A stretch of DNA of 64,000 bases from Actinomadura meyerae (GTDB lineage: Bacteria > Actinomycetota > Actinomycetes > Streptosporangiales > Streptosporangiaceae), in the NCBI RefSeq assembly GCF_900188445.1, contig NZ_FZOR01000008.1, positions 62,001-126,000 on the forward strand. The letters are read 5' to 3'. A program made the position numbers and the translations under genes. Below, one piece after another: positions 46,980 through 55,265 of this stretch. The notes under the pieces were generated by a model. It was not told the DNA's origin, made no database searches, and was given only the letters and a program-made list of their open reading frames with translations. The stretch's first letter is position 1, and every line of letters starts with the position of its first letter.

Positions 46980-48578
46980 GTGATCATCGCGAAAGACATC
47001 GAGCTGCGCGCCGGGTCCCGGCTGCTGATCGAGGCCGCCTCGTTCCGGGTCAACCCCGGCGACCGGGTGGGCTTCGTCGGCCGCAACGGCGCCGGCAAGA
47101 CCACCCTCACCAAGGTCCTGGCGGGGGAGGCGCTGCCCGCGCAGGGCGCCGTGACGTCCTCCGGCACGATCGGCTACCTCCCGCAGGACCCGCGCGGCGT
47201 CGACCTCGGCGAGCTGGCGCGCGACCGCATCCTGTCCGCCCGCGGGCTGGACGAGGTGATCCGCGACCTGCGCGCCGCCGAGGACGCCATGGCGGCCGCG
47301 TCGGGCGCCGAGCGGGACAAGGCCGTCCGCCGGTACGGGCGGCTGGAGGAGCGGCTGCACGTGCTCGGCGGCTACAGCGCGGAGGCGGAGGCGGCCTCGA
47401 TCGCGTCCAGCCTCGGCCTGCCCGACCGGGTGCTGACCCAGCCGCTCGGCACGCTGTCGGGCGGCCAGCGGCGCCGCGTCGAGCTGGCCCGCATCCTGTT
47501 CTCCGGCGCCGACACCCTGCTGCTGGACGAGCCGACCAACCACCTGGACGCCGACTCGATCGTGTGGCTGCGCGACTTCCTCAAGGGCCACCAGGGCGGC
47601 CTGGTGGTGATCAGCCACGACGTGGAGCTGCTGGACGCCGTCGTCAACCGGGTGTTCCACCTGGACGCCAACCGCAGCGTGATCGACATCTACAACGTCG
47701 GCTGGAAGAAGTACCTCGACCAGCGGGAGACCGACGAGCGGCGCCGCAAGCGCGAGTCGGCCAACGCGCAGCGGCAGGCGTCGGCGCTGCTGTCGCAGGC
47801 CGACAAGATGCGCGCCAAGGCGACCAAGGCGAAGGCGGCCCAGCAGATGGACCGGCGCGCCCGGCAGCTGCTGGCGGGCGTGGAGGGCGAGCGGCAGGCC
47901 GACAAGGTCGCCAAGATCCGCTTCCCGGACCCGGCGCCGTGCGGCAGGACCCCCCTGACCGCGGAGGGTTTGTCGAAATCGTACGGATCTTTGGAGATTT
48001 TCACCGACGTGGACCTGGCCGTCGACCGGGGCAGCCGCGTCGTCGTCCTCGGGCTGAACGGCGCGGGCAAGACCACGCTCCTGCGCCTGCTGGCGGGCGT
48101 GGACGAGCCTGACACCGGCCGGGTGGTGCCGGGCCACGGCCTGCGGATCGGCTACTACGCGCAGGAGCACGAGACCCTCGACGTCGACCGGTCCGTCCTG
48201 GAGAACATGCAGTCGGCCGCGCCCGGCATGGCGCCGGTGGAGGTCCGCAAGATCCTCGGTTCGTTCCTGTTCTCCGGCGACGACGTCGACAAGCCCGCCG
48301 GGGTCCTGTCCGGCGGTGAGAAGACCCGGCTGGCGCTGGCGATGCTGGTGGTGTCGAGCGCGAACGTGCTGCTGCTGGACGAGCCCACCAACAACCTCGA
48401 CCCGGCGAGCCGCGAGGAGATCCTCGGCGCCCTGCGGACGTTCGCCGGAGCCATCGTCCTGGTCACCCACGACGAGGGCGCCGTGGAGGCGCTCGCGCCG
48501 GAAAGAGTGATTTTGCTGCCGGATGGTGTGGAAGACATCTGGAGTGACGAGTTTGCCGATCTGGTGGCGCTCGCGTGA
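46980..48578 (+). CDS. ABC-F family ATPase (ribosome-associated type)
   Basis: 532-aa soluble protein with two ABC domains and no membrane part. Domain 1: GRNGAGKTTLTKVLAGE, LSGGQRRRVELARIL, LLDEPTNHLD. The inter-domain linker (about 235-310) is rich in Arg/Lys/Ala as in ABC-F arms. Domain 2: GLNGAGKTTLLRLLAGV, LSGGEKTRLALAML, LLDEPTNNLD. ABC-F proteins act on the ribosomal E site, either for antibiotic protection or translation control. This copy matches the position of Rv1473. A patch at about 47965-48005 is markedly A/T-richer than its surroundings. GTG 46980 start. Confidence 0.93.
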   Translation: MIIAKDIELRAGSRLLIEAASFRVNPGDRVGFVGRNGAGKTTLTKVLAGEALPAQGAVTSSGTIGYLPQDPRGVDLGELARDRILSARGLDEVIRDLRAAEDAMAAASGAERDKAVRRYGRLEERLHVLGGYSAEAEAASIASSLGLPDRVLTQPLGTLSGGQRRRVELARILFSGADTLLLDEPTNHLDADSIVWLRDFLKGHQGGLVVISHDVELLDAVVNRVFHLDANRSVIDIYNVGWKKYLDQRETDERRRKRESANAQRQASALLSQADKMRAKATKAKAAQQMDRRARQLLAGVEGERQADKVAKIRFPDPAPCGRTPLTAEGLSKSYGSLEIFTDVDLAVDRGSRVVVLGLNGAGKTTLLRLLAGVDEPDTGRVVPGHGLRIGYYAQEHETLDVDRSVLENMQSAAPGMAPVEVRKILGSFLFSGDDVDKPAGVLSGGEKTRLALAMLVVSSANVLLLDEPTNNLDPASREEILGALRTFAGAIVLVTHDEGAVEALAPERVILLPDGVEDIWSDEFADLVALA

Positions 48579-48694
48579 CCTGCACGGTGACTTCCGCAGA
48601 TCTTTTCTGGCCGAGTGGGTAGCCGAACAGCCGGGAATGACTGATCATGGCGGGGGATAACGCAGCGGTCACCACATCACTACGGGAGGTACTC

Positions 48695-48907
48695 GTGGCC
48701 GAGACCCTTAAGAAGGGCACCCGCGTGACCGGTGCCGAGCGCGACAAGCTGGCGGCGGACCTGAAGAAGAGGTACGACTCCGGTGAGAGCATCCGCGCCC
48801 TGGCAGCCGCCACCGGCCGCTCGTACGGTTTCATCCACCGGATTCTGACCGAGTCCGGCGTCAACCTGCGCGGTCGCGGCGGCGCGACCCGGGGCAAGAA
48901 GTCCTGA
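48695..48907 (+). CDS. Small helix-turn-helix protein (Rv1473A-like)
   Basis: 70-aa basic protein: AETLKKGTRVTGAERDKLAA, then the HTH SIRALAAATGRSYGFIHRIL and a basic Arg/Gly/Lys tail (RGRGGATRGKKS). Homologues are highly conserved in actinobacteria and M. tuberculosis has one (Rv1473A) directly after its ABC-F gene, as here. GTG 48695 with GGGAGG 5 nt upstream is preferred to ATG 48647, which lacks a site. Probably a DNA-binding protein; targets unknown. Confidence 0.88.
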   Translation: MAETLKKGTRVTGAERDKLAADLKKRYDSGESIRALAAATGRSYGFIHRILTESGVNLRGRGGATRGKKS

Positions 48908-48994
48908 CCGGACACCGGCCCCCGGATGAGCGCACCGCCTGATCCGGCGCCGCGGCCGACCGAGTAGGGTTCGGTCGCGGCGGTGGACGGGCGA

Positions 48995-49030
48995 GCGGGT
49001 CCCGCCCCGTGGACGGCGGGGCGGGCCCGC
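48995..49030 (+). promoter_or_regulatory. 14-bp hairpin (single bulge) in the echA leader
   Basis: GCGGG-T-CCCGCCCCG (48995-49009) pairs with CGGGGCGGGCCCGC (49017-49030) except for one bulged T, loop TGGACGG. It lies 88 nt after the HTH gene and 3 nt before a second hairpin. A possible -10 (TAGGGT, 48965-48970) precedes it, so it may be a terminator or an attenuator. Confidence 0.6.
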
Positions 49031-49032
49031 CA

Positions 49033-49057
49033 TGCCCCCGCCGATCCGGCGGGGGCA
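49033..49057 (+). promoter_or_regulatory. 10-bp hairpin directly before the echA ribosome site
   Basis: TGCCCCCGCC (49033-49042) pairs perfectly with GGCGGGGGCA (49048-49057), loop GATCC. It ends 10 nt before the AAAGGAAAG ribosome site of the enoyl-CoA hydratase gene and follows another hairpin after 2 nt. Confidence 0.6.
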
Positions 49058-49079
49058 CGCTCATCGAAAGGAAAGACCT

Positions 49080-49985
49080 GTGGGGGACGCGACAGCGGCC
49101 GGACGGCCGGAAACGGTCACGGCGGGCGACGCGGCGGCGACGCCGGGCCCGTCCGGGACGGACCCGGCCGGAGCGGATCTGGCCGGAGCGGATCTGGCCG
49201 GAGCGGATCTGGCCGGAGCGGATCTGGCCGGAGCGGATCTGGCCAAGGCCGGGCTCCGCCTGGAGGTGGACGGCGCCGTCGCGACCGTCACCCTGAACCG
49301 GCCCGAGCGGCGCAACGCCATGACGTTCGACACATGGCGAGGCCTGGCCGCGATCGGGCGATCCCTGCCCGCGGGCGTGCGCGTCGTCGTGCTGCGGGGC
49401 GAGGGCGCGTGCTTCTCCGCCGGGATCGACCTCGGCATGTTCTCCGGTGACGGCGAGGGCTTCACCGACGGCTCGGACGCGGAGGCGACCGACCGGTTCA
49501 TCGCCGAGCTCCAGGAGGGCTACACCTGGCTGCGCCGCCCGGAGATCGTCTCGGTCGCGGCGGTGCACGGCCACGCCATCGGCGGCGGGTTCCAGCTCGC
49601 GCTGGCCTGCGACATCCGCGTCGCCGCCGACGACGTCAAGTTCTGCATGAAGGAGCCCGCGCTCGGGCTCGTCCCCGACCTGACCGGCACCAAGCCGCTG
49701 GTGGAGATCGTCGGCATCGGGCGGGCGCTGGAGCTGTGCCTGACGGCGCGGACGGTGCTCGCCGACGAGGCGGCCCGGCTCGGCCTCGCCGAGATCGTCG
49801 TTCCGCGCGACGGCCTGGACGGCGCGGTCCGCGAGCTGACCGAGGCGCTGCTCGCGGTGAACCCCGGCGCGGCCGTGGCGACCAAGCGGCTGCTGTGGGA
49901 GGCCGCGGAGAACACCCTCGAGCAGCAGTGCGCCGCCGAGCGCCGCGAGCAGATCGGGCGCCTGCGGGAGATGTTCGGTGGATGA
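49080..49985 (+). CDS. Enoyl-CoA hydratase/isomerase with repeat-bearing N-terminus
   Basis: 301 aa. The crotonase fold starts at about residue 58 (LRLEVDGAVATVTLNRPERR). Oxyanion-hole segments are GEGACFSAGIDLGMF and AVHGHAIGGGFQLALACDIR; the position of the first catalytic Glu in hydratases is occupied within KEPALGLVPDLTGT, where Glu plus Pro suggest a hydratase/isomerase without certain specificity. The N-terminal 57 residues are extra: Ala/Gly-rich, with five GADLA pentapeptides (31-55). GTG 49080 follows AAAGGAAAG. Positional equivalent of echA12 (Rv1472), though gene order relative to ABC-F is reversed. Confidence 0.9.
   Translation: MGDATAAGRPETVTAGDAAATPGPSGTDPAGADLAGADLAGADLAGADLAGADLAKAGLRLEVDGAVATVTLNRPERRNAMTFDTWRGLAAIGRSLPAGVRVVVLRGEGACFSAGIDLGMFSGDGEGFTDGSDAEATDRFIAELQEGYTWLRRPEIVSVAAVHGHAIGGGFQLALACDIRVAADDVKFCMKEPALGLVPDLTGTKPLVEIVGIGRALELCLTARTVLADEAARLGLAEIVVPRDGLDGAVRELTEALLAVNPGAAVATKRLLWEAAENTLEQQCAAERREQIGRLREMFGG
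49170..49244 (+). repeat. Five perfect 15-bp tandem repeats inside the hydratase gene
   Basis: Five identical units GGAGCGGATCTGGCC run from 49170 to 49244 in frame, each encoding GADLA (residues 31-55). The units match the A(D/N)LxX pattern of pentapeptide repeats. Zero divergence between units means recent expansion and likely copy-number variation. Confidence 0.95.
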
Positions 49986-50007
49986 CCGGAGCCTGACAGC
50001 CGCGCGA

Positions 50008-50038
50008 GGGGCGGGCCGGGGGACGCCCGGCCCGCCCC
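50008..50038. terminator. 13-bp hairpin between hydratase and S15 peptidase genes
   Basis: GGGGCGGGCCGGG (50008-50020) pairs perfectly with 50026-50038 around GGACG. It lies in the 60-bp gap between convergent genes and probably terminates both. Confidence 0.85.
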
Positions 50039-50045
50039 GCCGCGG

Positions 50046-51977
50046 CTACTTCAGCGCCTCGCGGCCGCCGCGCGCCAGCGGCAGCAGCACCCGGCTGACG
50101 CCCGGCCGCACCGCGACCTCGGTGCCGGCCGGGTAGCGCAGCGTGAAGTCGTAGTCGGTGGACAGCAGGATCACGCCGAGCCGGTGGCCGGCCTTCACGG
50201 TGTAGTCGGTGGGTTCGAGGTCCCACTTGAACGTGTAGGGCTTCCCGGCCCGGACGGGCTCGCTGCGGGCGGCTCCGTGCCGGTTCCGGGCGTCCAGCCA
50301 CCCCCGGGTGATGATCTTGTAGGGGGCGGTCCGGGTCGCCATCTCCTGCCGGTAGGTGCAGCCGGGGTCGCCCGGCACGCTCTCGCCGAAGCACACCTCC
50401 TCGGCCGTGGTGACGCGGGAGCCGGTCGGGCGGGCGTCGGTCCCGTAGTCGACCAGCAGCGCGGTCAGGTACGGCGACCGGCCGTCCAGGGAGGCCCGCA
50501 GCGACACCGACGGGATGCCGTCGACCCGGACGGCGCTCGGCAGGGGCCCGCTCAGGTAGGCGAGCCGGTTCGGATCGGCCCGGTCCTGGCCCTCCAGGAG
50601 CTGCTCTGCGGTGCGGGTCTTGCCCGCGTCCGTGAACGACTGCGGCGCCCCGGGACGGGCCAGCGGGCCGAGGGTGCCCGGTTGCCCGGACGGTCCGGCG
50701 TTCAAACTGATCGGGACGGTGCGGGTACCGGGGACGGGCCAGTCCTCGGCCGTCTCCCACGTCCCGTCCGCGTGCTCGACGTCGACGCGCGGCTCGTGCT
50801 CGATCCCGTTGCGGATCCCGTACAGGTAGCGGTCGAACCAGTGGTGGGTCTGCCGCAGCCACTCCTCGACCCGCCAGCGGAACGGCGTCGAGTGGTTGCC
50901 CTGGTGCAGCCACAGCTTGCGCGGGACGCCCGCCTCCTTGAGCGCGTTCCACCACTGCACGGAGTTCTTGACCTTGACGTTCCAGTCGTTGAGCCCGTGC
51001 ACGACCATGACGGCGGCGCGCACCTTCCGCGCCTGCCCCACGTAGTCGCGCGCGGCCCACACCTTGGAGTAGTCGCCGGTCTCGCGGTCTTGCGTCGCCT
51101 CGATGTCCTCGATGACCTTCGCGCACGCCTCGGGGTTCTGGCGGGTCAGCACGGCCTTGGCCAGGACGTCGAGGTCCTCGCCCTGGTAGCCGCCGGGCGC
51201 GACGACGCCGCCGTTCGCGCGGTAGTAGTCGTACCAGCTGGAGATCCCGGCGATCGGGACGATGGCCTTCAGCCCGTCGACGCCGGTGGCGGCGGCCATG
51301 TTCGGCAGCGTCCCGTTGTACGACTGGCCGATCATCCCCACGTCGCCGGTGGACCAGGTCGCCTTCACCGGGGTGCCGTCCGGGGCCCAGCCGCGGGCGC
51401 GGCCGTTCAGCCAGTCCACCGCGGCCTTGGCGCCCGCCTGCTCGCTGCGGTCGCCGGACGTCGGGCAGCCGGTCGAGCCGCCCGTCCCGATGCTGTCGAG
51501 GTTCGCGACGGCGTACCCGCGCGGGAGGAAGTAGTTGTCGTAGTAGCCGGGGAAGACCTCGGCGAGGTCGCGCCGCGCGGTCGTCAGCGAGCGGGCCGAC
51601 GCGTCGCCGATGTCGACGGGGTGGTTCGGGACGTTGTGGATCCCGGCCCAGTAGGGGCTGGCCTCCAGGATCGTCGGGACCTTCAGGCCGGCGGTGGCGG
51701 TCTCCTTCGGGCGCATGATCCGCATCTGGACGCGGTCGCGCACGCCGTCGCGGTCGCTGTCGGCCGTGGTCTCGATGGTCACGGTCTGGGTGACGGCGTC
51801 GGCGCGGGAGAACACCGGCTGCGTCTCGCCGTCGGCGACCGTGAGGCGGGGCGTCGTGCCCCGCGCCGCGGCGGGGTCCCCGGCGGGGGCGTCCGCCGCC
51901 GCCGGGAGGGCGGTCGCGGCGGCCAGCGCGGCCGCGAGGGCGAGCGCGCCGGCGGCGCCGTGGAGGCGTCGTTTCAT
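50046..51977 (-). CDS. Secreted S15-family (X-Pro dipeptidyl) peptidase
   Basis: 643-aa exported serine hydrolase. Signal peptide: MKRRLHG, hydrophobic Ala-rich stretch, cleavage near ALPAAADAP. The alpha/beta-hydrolase core has the nucleophile in GMIGQSYNGTLPNMAA (GxSxxG), with PNHPVDIGD and VVHGLNDWNVKVKN (Asp region) and LHQGNHSTPFRW (His). The C-terminal jelly-roll (X-Pro DAP_C) begins about residue 440. It should release X-Pro dipeptides or act on related acyl substrates outside the cell. ATG 51977 has CAGGAG upstream; a longer version from 52019 would disrupt the signal peptide. Monocistronic. Confidence 0.93.
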   Translation of the reverse strand: MKRRLHGAAGALALAAALAAATALPAAADAPAGDPAAARGTTPRLTVADGETQPVFSRADAVTQTVTIETTADSDRDGVRDRVQMRIMRPKETATAGLKVPTILEASPYWAGIHNVPNHPVDIGDASARSLTTARRDLAEVFPGYYDNYFLPRGYAVANLDSIGTGGSTGCPTSGDRSEQAGAKAAVDWLNGRARGWAPDGTPVKATWSTGDVGMIGQSYNGTLPNMAAATGVDGLKAIVPIAGISSWYDYYRANGGVVAPGGYQGEDLDVLAKAVLTRQNPEACAKVIEDIEATQDRETGDYSKVWAARDYVGQARKVRAAVMVVHGLNDWNVKVKNSVQWWNALKEAGVPRKLWLHQGNHSTPFRWRVEEWLRQTHHWFDRYLYGIRNGIEHEPRVDVEHADGTWETAEDWPVPGTRTVPISLNAGPSGQPGTLGPLARPGAPQSFTDAGKTRTAEQLLEGQDRADPNRLAYLSGPLPSAVRVDGIPSVSLRASLDGRSPYLTALLVDYGTDARPTGSRVTTAEEVCFGESVPGDPGCTYRQEMATRTAPYKIITRGWLDARNRHGAARSEPVRAGKPYTFKWDLEPTDYTVKAGHRLGVILLSTDYDFTLRYPAGTEVAVRPGVSRVLLPLARGGREALK

Positions 51978-52198
51978 CTGCGGGCTCCTGGGGGGTGTGA
52001 GCCTGGGGATCATGATCACGGTCGCACCGGCGGGGCGGGTTGTCCAGGGCCCGTTACGCCGAGAGCGGAGCCGGGAAGCCCGCCGGCCGGGGCGGCGTTG
52101 TGCCCGCCGGATACTGAGATGCTTACTTGATTACGCTGATCTTGATCGCGTCGGTGCCGGGGGCACCGAGGGCAGGGACGCCGGAGGCAGATGTGGGA

Positions 52199-54133
52199 AT
52201 GCCGGGAATGCCGGGCAACGGCTGGCAGGTGATGGCCTCGTTCCGCAAGGACAGCTCCGTCACCCGGCAGAAGCTCAAGCCCGGCACCGTCGGGCGGATC
52301 GCGGGGTACGCCCGGCCCTACACGCGCGAGCTGGTGCTCTTCCTCGCGCTGAACTCGCTGGCCGCGCTGATCGTCGTGGCGAACCCGCTGCTGCTGAAGT
52401 CGATCATCGACAGCGGCATCCAGCCGGGCCGCCAGGACATCGTGATCTGGCTCGCCGTCGGCGTCGCGGCCCTGGCGCTGGTGGAGGCGGTGCTCGGGCT
52501 CGCCCAGCGCTGGTACTCGGCGCGCATCGGCGAGGGGCTCATCTACGACCTGCGCAGCCAGGTGTTCGCGCACGTCCAGCGGCAGCCCGTCGCGTTCTTC
52601 ATGCGGGCGCAGACGGGATCGCTCGTCAGCCGCCTCAACAACGACGTCATCGGCGCGCAGCGCGCCCTCACCACCACCCTGTCGTCGGTGGTGTCCAACG
52701 TGATCAGCCTGGTCCTGGTGCTGGCGACCATGCTGTTCCTGTCCTGGCAGGTCACGCTGATCGCGCTGCTGCTGCTCCCGATCTTCATCCTGCCGGCCAA
52801 GTGGGTCGGCAAGCGGCTGCAGCGCGTCAGCCGCGAGCAGATGGTGCTGGACGCCGAGATGGGCTCGCTGATGACCGAGCGCTTCAACGTCGCCGGCGCC
52901 ATGCTCGCCAAGCTGTACGGGCGCCCCGCCGAGGAGGAGGAGAACTTCTCCCGCCGCGCCGCCCGCGTCCGCGACATCGGGGTCGTCGCCGCGATGTACG
53001 GGCGGGTCTTCTTCACCGCGCTCACGCTCGTCGCGGCGCTCGCCACCGCCATGGTCTACGGCGTCGGCGGCTACCTCGTCGTGGGCGACACCCTGCAGCT
53101 GGGCACGCTGGTCGCGCTCGCGACGCTGCTCACCCGCATGTACGGGCCGCTGACCGCGCTGTCCAACGTCCACGTGGACGTCATGACCGCGCTCGTCAGC
53201 TTCGACCGGGTCTTCGAGGTGCTGGACCTCAAGCCGCTGATCCGCGACCGCGAGGACGCGCGCCCGCTCGCCGAGGCCGGGTCCGCCGCCGCGCGTCCCG
53301 AGAAGGCGCCGTCGATCGAGTTCGACCACGTCCGGTTCGCCTACCCGGCGGCGGACGAGGTGTCGCTGGCCTCGCTGGAGTCGATCGCCCGCACCGACAC
53401 CTCGCCGAGCCGGGAGGTCCTGCACGACGTCCACTTCCGGGCCGAGCCGGGGCAGCTCGTCGCGCTCGTCGGGCCGTCCGGCGCGGGCAAGTCGACGATC
53501 ACCCACCTGGTGTCGCGCCTGTACGACGTGTCCGGCGGCGCGGTGCGGATCGGCGGCGCCGACGTCCGCGACGTGACCCTGGAGTCGCTGCGCGCCGAGA
53601 TCGGCGTGGTCAGCCAGGACGCGCACCTGTTCCACGACACCATCCGGGAGAACATGCGCTACGCCCGCCCGGACGCGACCGACGAGGAGATCCTCGCCGC
53701 GCTGGAGGCCGCGCACGTCGGCGGGCTCGTCGCCGAGATGCCCGACGGCCTGGACACCGTCGTCGGCGACCGCGGCTACCGGCTGTCGGGCGGCGAGAAG
53801 CAGCGCCTCGCGATCGCCCGGCTGCTGCTGAAGGCGCCGTCGGTGGTGGTGCTGGACGAGGCGACCGCGCACCTGGACTCCGAGTCCGAGGCGGCCGTGC
53901 AGCGGGCGCTGCGCACCGCGCTCGCCGGCCGCACCTCGCTGGTGATCGCGCACCGGCTGTCCACGATCCGGGAGGCCGACCAGATCCTGGTGATCGACGG
54001 CGGCCGGGTCGCCGAGCGCGGCCGGCACGAGGAGCTGCTGCTGGAGGGCGGCCTGTACGCCGAGCTGTACCGCACGCAGTTCGCCCACCAGCGGGACGCG
54101 GAGCGGCAGACCGAGCCGCTGGGCGCCGACTGA
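52199..54133 (+). CDS. ABC exporter, fused membrane and ATPase domains
   Basis: About 644-aa type IV (MsbA-like) half-transporter. Six transmembrane helices span residues about 45-330, starting YTRELVLFLALNSLAALIVV, with the coupling motif region MGSLMTERFNVAGAMLAKLY. The ATPase has Walker A GPSGAGKSTITHLVSRLYDV, Q-loop GVVSQDAHLFHDTIRENM, signature RLSGGEKQRLAIARLLL, Walker B VVVLDEATAHLD, and H-loop VIAHRLSTI. It should work as a homodimer exporting lipid, peptide or drug. ATG 52199 (GGAGG 11 nt upstream) is preferred to TTG 52127. Divergent from the S15 peptidase. Confidence 0.93.
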   Translation: MPGMPGNGWQVMASFRKDSSVTRQKLKPGTVGRIAGYARPYTRELVLFLALNSLAALIVVANPLLLKSIIDSGIQPGRQDIVIWLAVGVAALALVEAVLGLAQRWYSARIGEGLIYDLRSQVFAHVQRQPVAFFMRAQTGSLVSRLNNDVIGAQRALTTTLSSVVSNVISLVLVLATMLFLSWQVTLIALLLLPIFILPAKWVGKRLQRVSREQMVLDAEMGSLMTERFNVAGAMLAKLYGRPAEEEENFSRRAARVRDIGVVAAMYGRVFFTALTLVAALATAMVYGVGGYLVVGDTLQLGTLVALATLLTRMYGPLTALSNVHVDVMTALVSFDRVFEVLDLKPLIRDREDARPLAEAGSAAARPEKAPSIEFDHVRFAYPAADEVSLASLESIARTDTSPSREVLHDVHFRAEPGQLVALVGPSGAGKSTITHLVSRLYDVSGGAVRIGGADVRDVTLESLRAEIGVVSQDAHLFHDTIRENMRYARPDATDEEILAALEAAHVGGLVAEMPDGLDTVVGDRGYRLSGGEKQRLAIARLLLKAPSVVVLDEATAHLDSESEAAVQRALRTALAGRTSLVIAHRLSTIREADQILVIDGGRVAERGRHEELLLEGGLYAELYRTQFAHQRDAERQTEPLGAD

Positions 54134-54170
54134 CCGCGCCCGGCCCGGCCGGTGCCGGCCCCGGCCGGGG

Positions 54171-55133
54171 TCAGCCCTGCGGGCCGGTGCGGTAGCCGAG
54201 CCTGCGCAGCTCGGTCCCCGCGACCTTCTCGACCTGCGCGGCCTGCCGGGGGGTGAGCCGGTCGCGCCACGACCCGACCCCGCCGTCGGCGGGCTCCCCC
54301 GCCCGCACCAGGCCCGACAGCGCCGACCTGGGCACGCGCGCGTCGAGGTAGTCCGACAGGCCCGCCGCGATGGCGCGCGGTTTGGCCAGCAGGTCCTCGT
54401 AGCGGACGGTCAGCAGCTGCTCCTCGGGCACCTGCCGGCGGAGCTTCGCGCTCAGCCGCACCGAGCCGCGCCAGCGCAGCGCGCACTTGACCGCGGTGGC
54501 GGCGCGCGGCCAGCGGTTGCGGTCGGTGTGGTCCTCGACGCCGAAGAACGGGTTGGGGAACACCGTGTCGAGGTTGGCCAGGCCCGGCTTGAACCATGCG
54601 AGGCAGCGCTCATCGTCGAGCATGTCGGCGACCGCGTCCCGGCCGTCCCGGATCACCTGGACGAGCTGGGCGTCGGGGAAGGCGTCCAGCAGCACGTCGG
54701 CGCTGTAGATCAGGTCGGGAGAGGCGTCGGCGAACCGCTCCAGGCCCTGCGCGTCCGCGCACGGCTCCGCGGGCCCGGGCTCCGGCGGAGGCATGCCGGG
54801 CGGGGCCGGCGGCCGCGGCGGCAGCCCGCCCAGCTCGCGGCACTCGTCCGGGCACTGCGCACAGGCCCGCGCCGAGACCAGCCACGCCTCGGCGTAGGCG
54901 TCCCGCAGCACCCGCGCCGCGCCCTTTCCCCGGTCCGAGGCGATCGAGGGCTGCCGCGCGAACGCGTAGGTGACGCGCAGCACGCCGGGCCGGCCCGTGG
55001 TCAGGTGGAAGCCGGGGGTCCGCTTGACCGCGCGCGCCAGCAGCTCCGCACCCGAGTGCGGAGCCCCCAGGATGAACACCGGGCGGCGGACCTTGGTGCC
55101 GTTGACCACCAGGATGTGCGGCGTCGACCTCAT
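54171..55133 (-). CDS. Sulfotransferase-family protein with Cys/Pro insert
   Basis: 320-aa PAPS-dependent sulfotransferase fold. 5'-phosphosulfate loop: RPVFILGAPHSGAELLARAV (GAPHSG replaces the common GxPRSGTT). 3'-phosphate motif: QVIRDGRDAVADML, with RYEDLLAKP downstream. Residues about 88-130 form an unusual insert with Cys-x2-Cys-x3-Cys (ACAQCPDECRELGG) and a Pro-rich run (LPPRPPAPPGMPPPEPGP), perhaps metal binding or disordered. Acceptor unknown; no biosynthetic cluster is adjacent. ATG 55133. It converges on the ABC exporter and is divergent from the Sir2 remnant. Confidence 0.85.
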   Translation of the reverse strand: MRSTPHILVVNGTKVRRPVFILGAPHSGAELLARAVKRTPGFHLTTGRPGVLRVTYAFARQPSIASDRGKGAARVLRDAYAEAWLVSARACAQCPDECRELGGLPPRPPAPPGMPPPEPGPAEPCADAQGLERFADASPDLIYSADVLLDAFPDAQLVQVIRDGRDAVADMLDDERCLAWFKPGLANLDTVFPNPFFGVEDHTDRNRWPRAATAVKCALRWRGSVRLSAKLRRQVPEEQLLTVRYEDLLAKPRAIAAGLSDYLDARVPRSALSGLVRAGEPADGGVGSWRDRLTPRQAAQVEKVAGTELRRLGYRTGPQG

Positions 55134-55208
55134 ACCAGGGCAAGTTTGTCACCTTTTGCGGACTGGCCGGTCCGTGACCCAGCGTAAGGGCCGGCCCGAT
55201 ACCCATCC

Positions 55209-55227
55209 GTTAACCGGCGTTAACCGG
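55209..55227. repeat. Direct repeat GTTAACCGG x2, operator-like
   Basis: GTTAACCGG occurs at 55209-55217 and 55219-55227, a period of one helical turn (10 bp), with preceding CC making each unit partly palindromic. It lies between the divergent sulfotransferase and Sir2-remnant promoters, a place suited for a regulator. Confidence 0.5.
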
Positions 55228-55253
55228 AGCGGACGCGGACCCGGCGCGGGACC

Positions 55254-55259
55254 TACCAT
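55254..55259 (+). promoter_or_regulatory. -10 element TACCAT, leaderless, for the Sir2-remnant ORF
   Basis: TACCAT is followed by 6 nt and the GTG at 55266. The spacing equals that at ctaA, prsW and the ABC-F leader, implying that the remnant and downstream genes are still transcribed from here. Confidence 0.5.
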
Positions 55260-55265
55260 GTCAGG

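Noticed and set aside
49170..49244. CRISPR-like array from the 15-bp repeats
   Set aside because: Units are contiguous without spacers, in frame in a coding gene; this is a minisatellite.
54147..54160. GGCCGG-TG-CCGGCC inverted repeat as terminator after the ABC exporter
   Set aside because: The loop would be 2 nt and the stem 6 bp in very GC-rich DNA; too weak to call separately.
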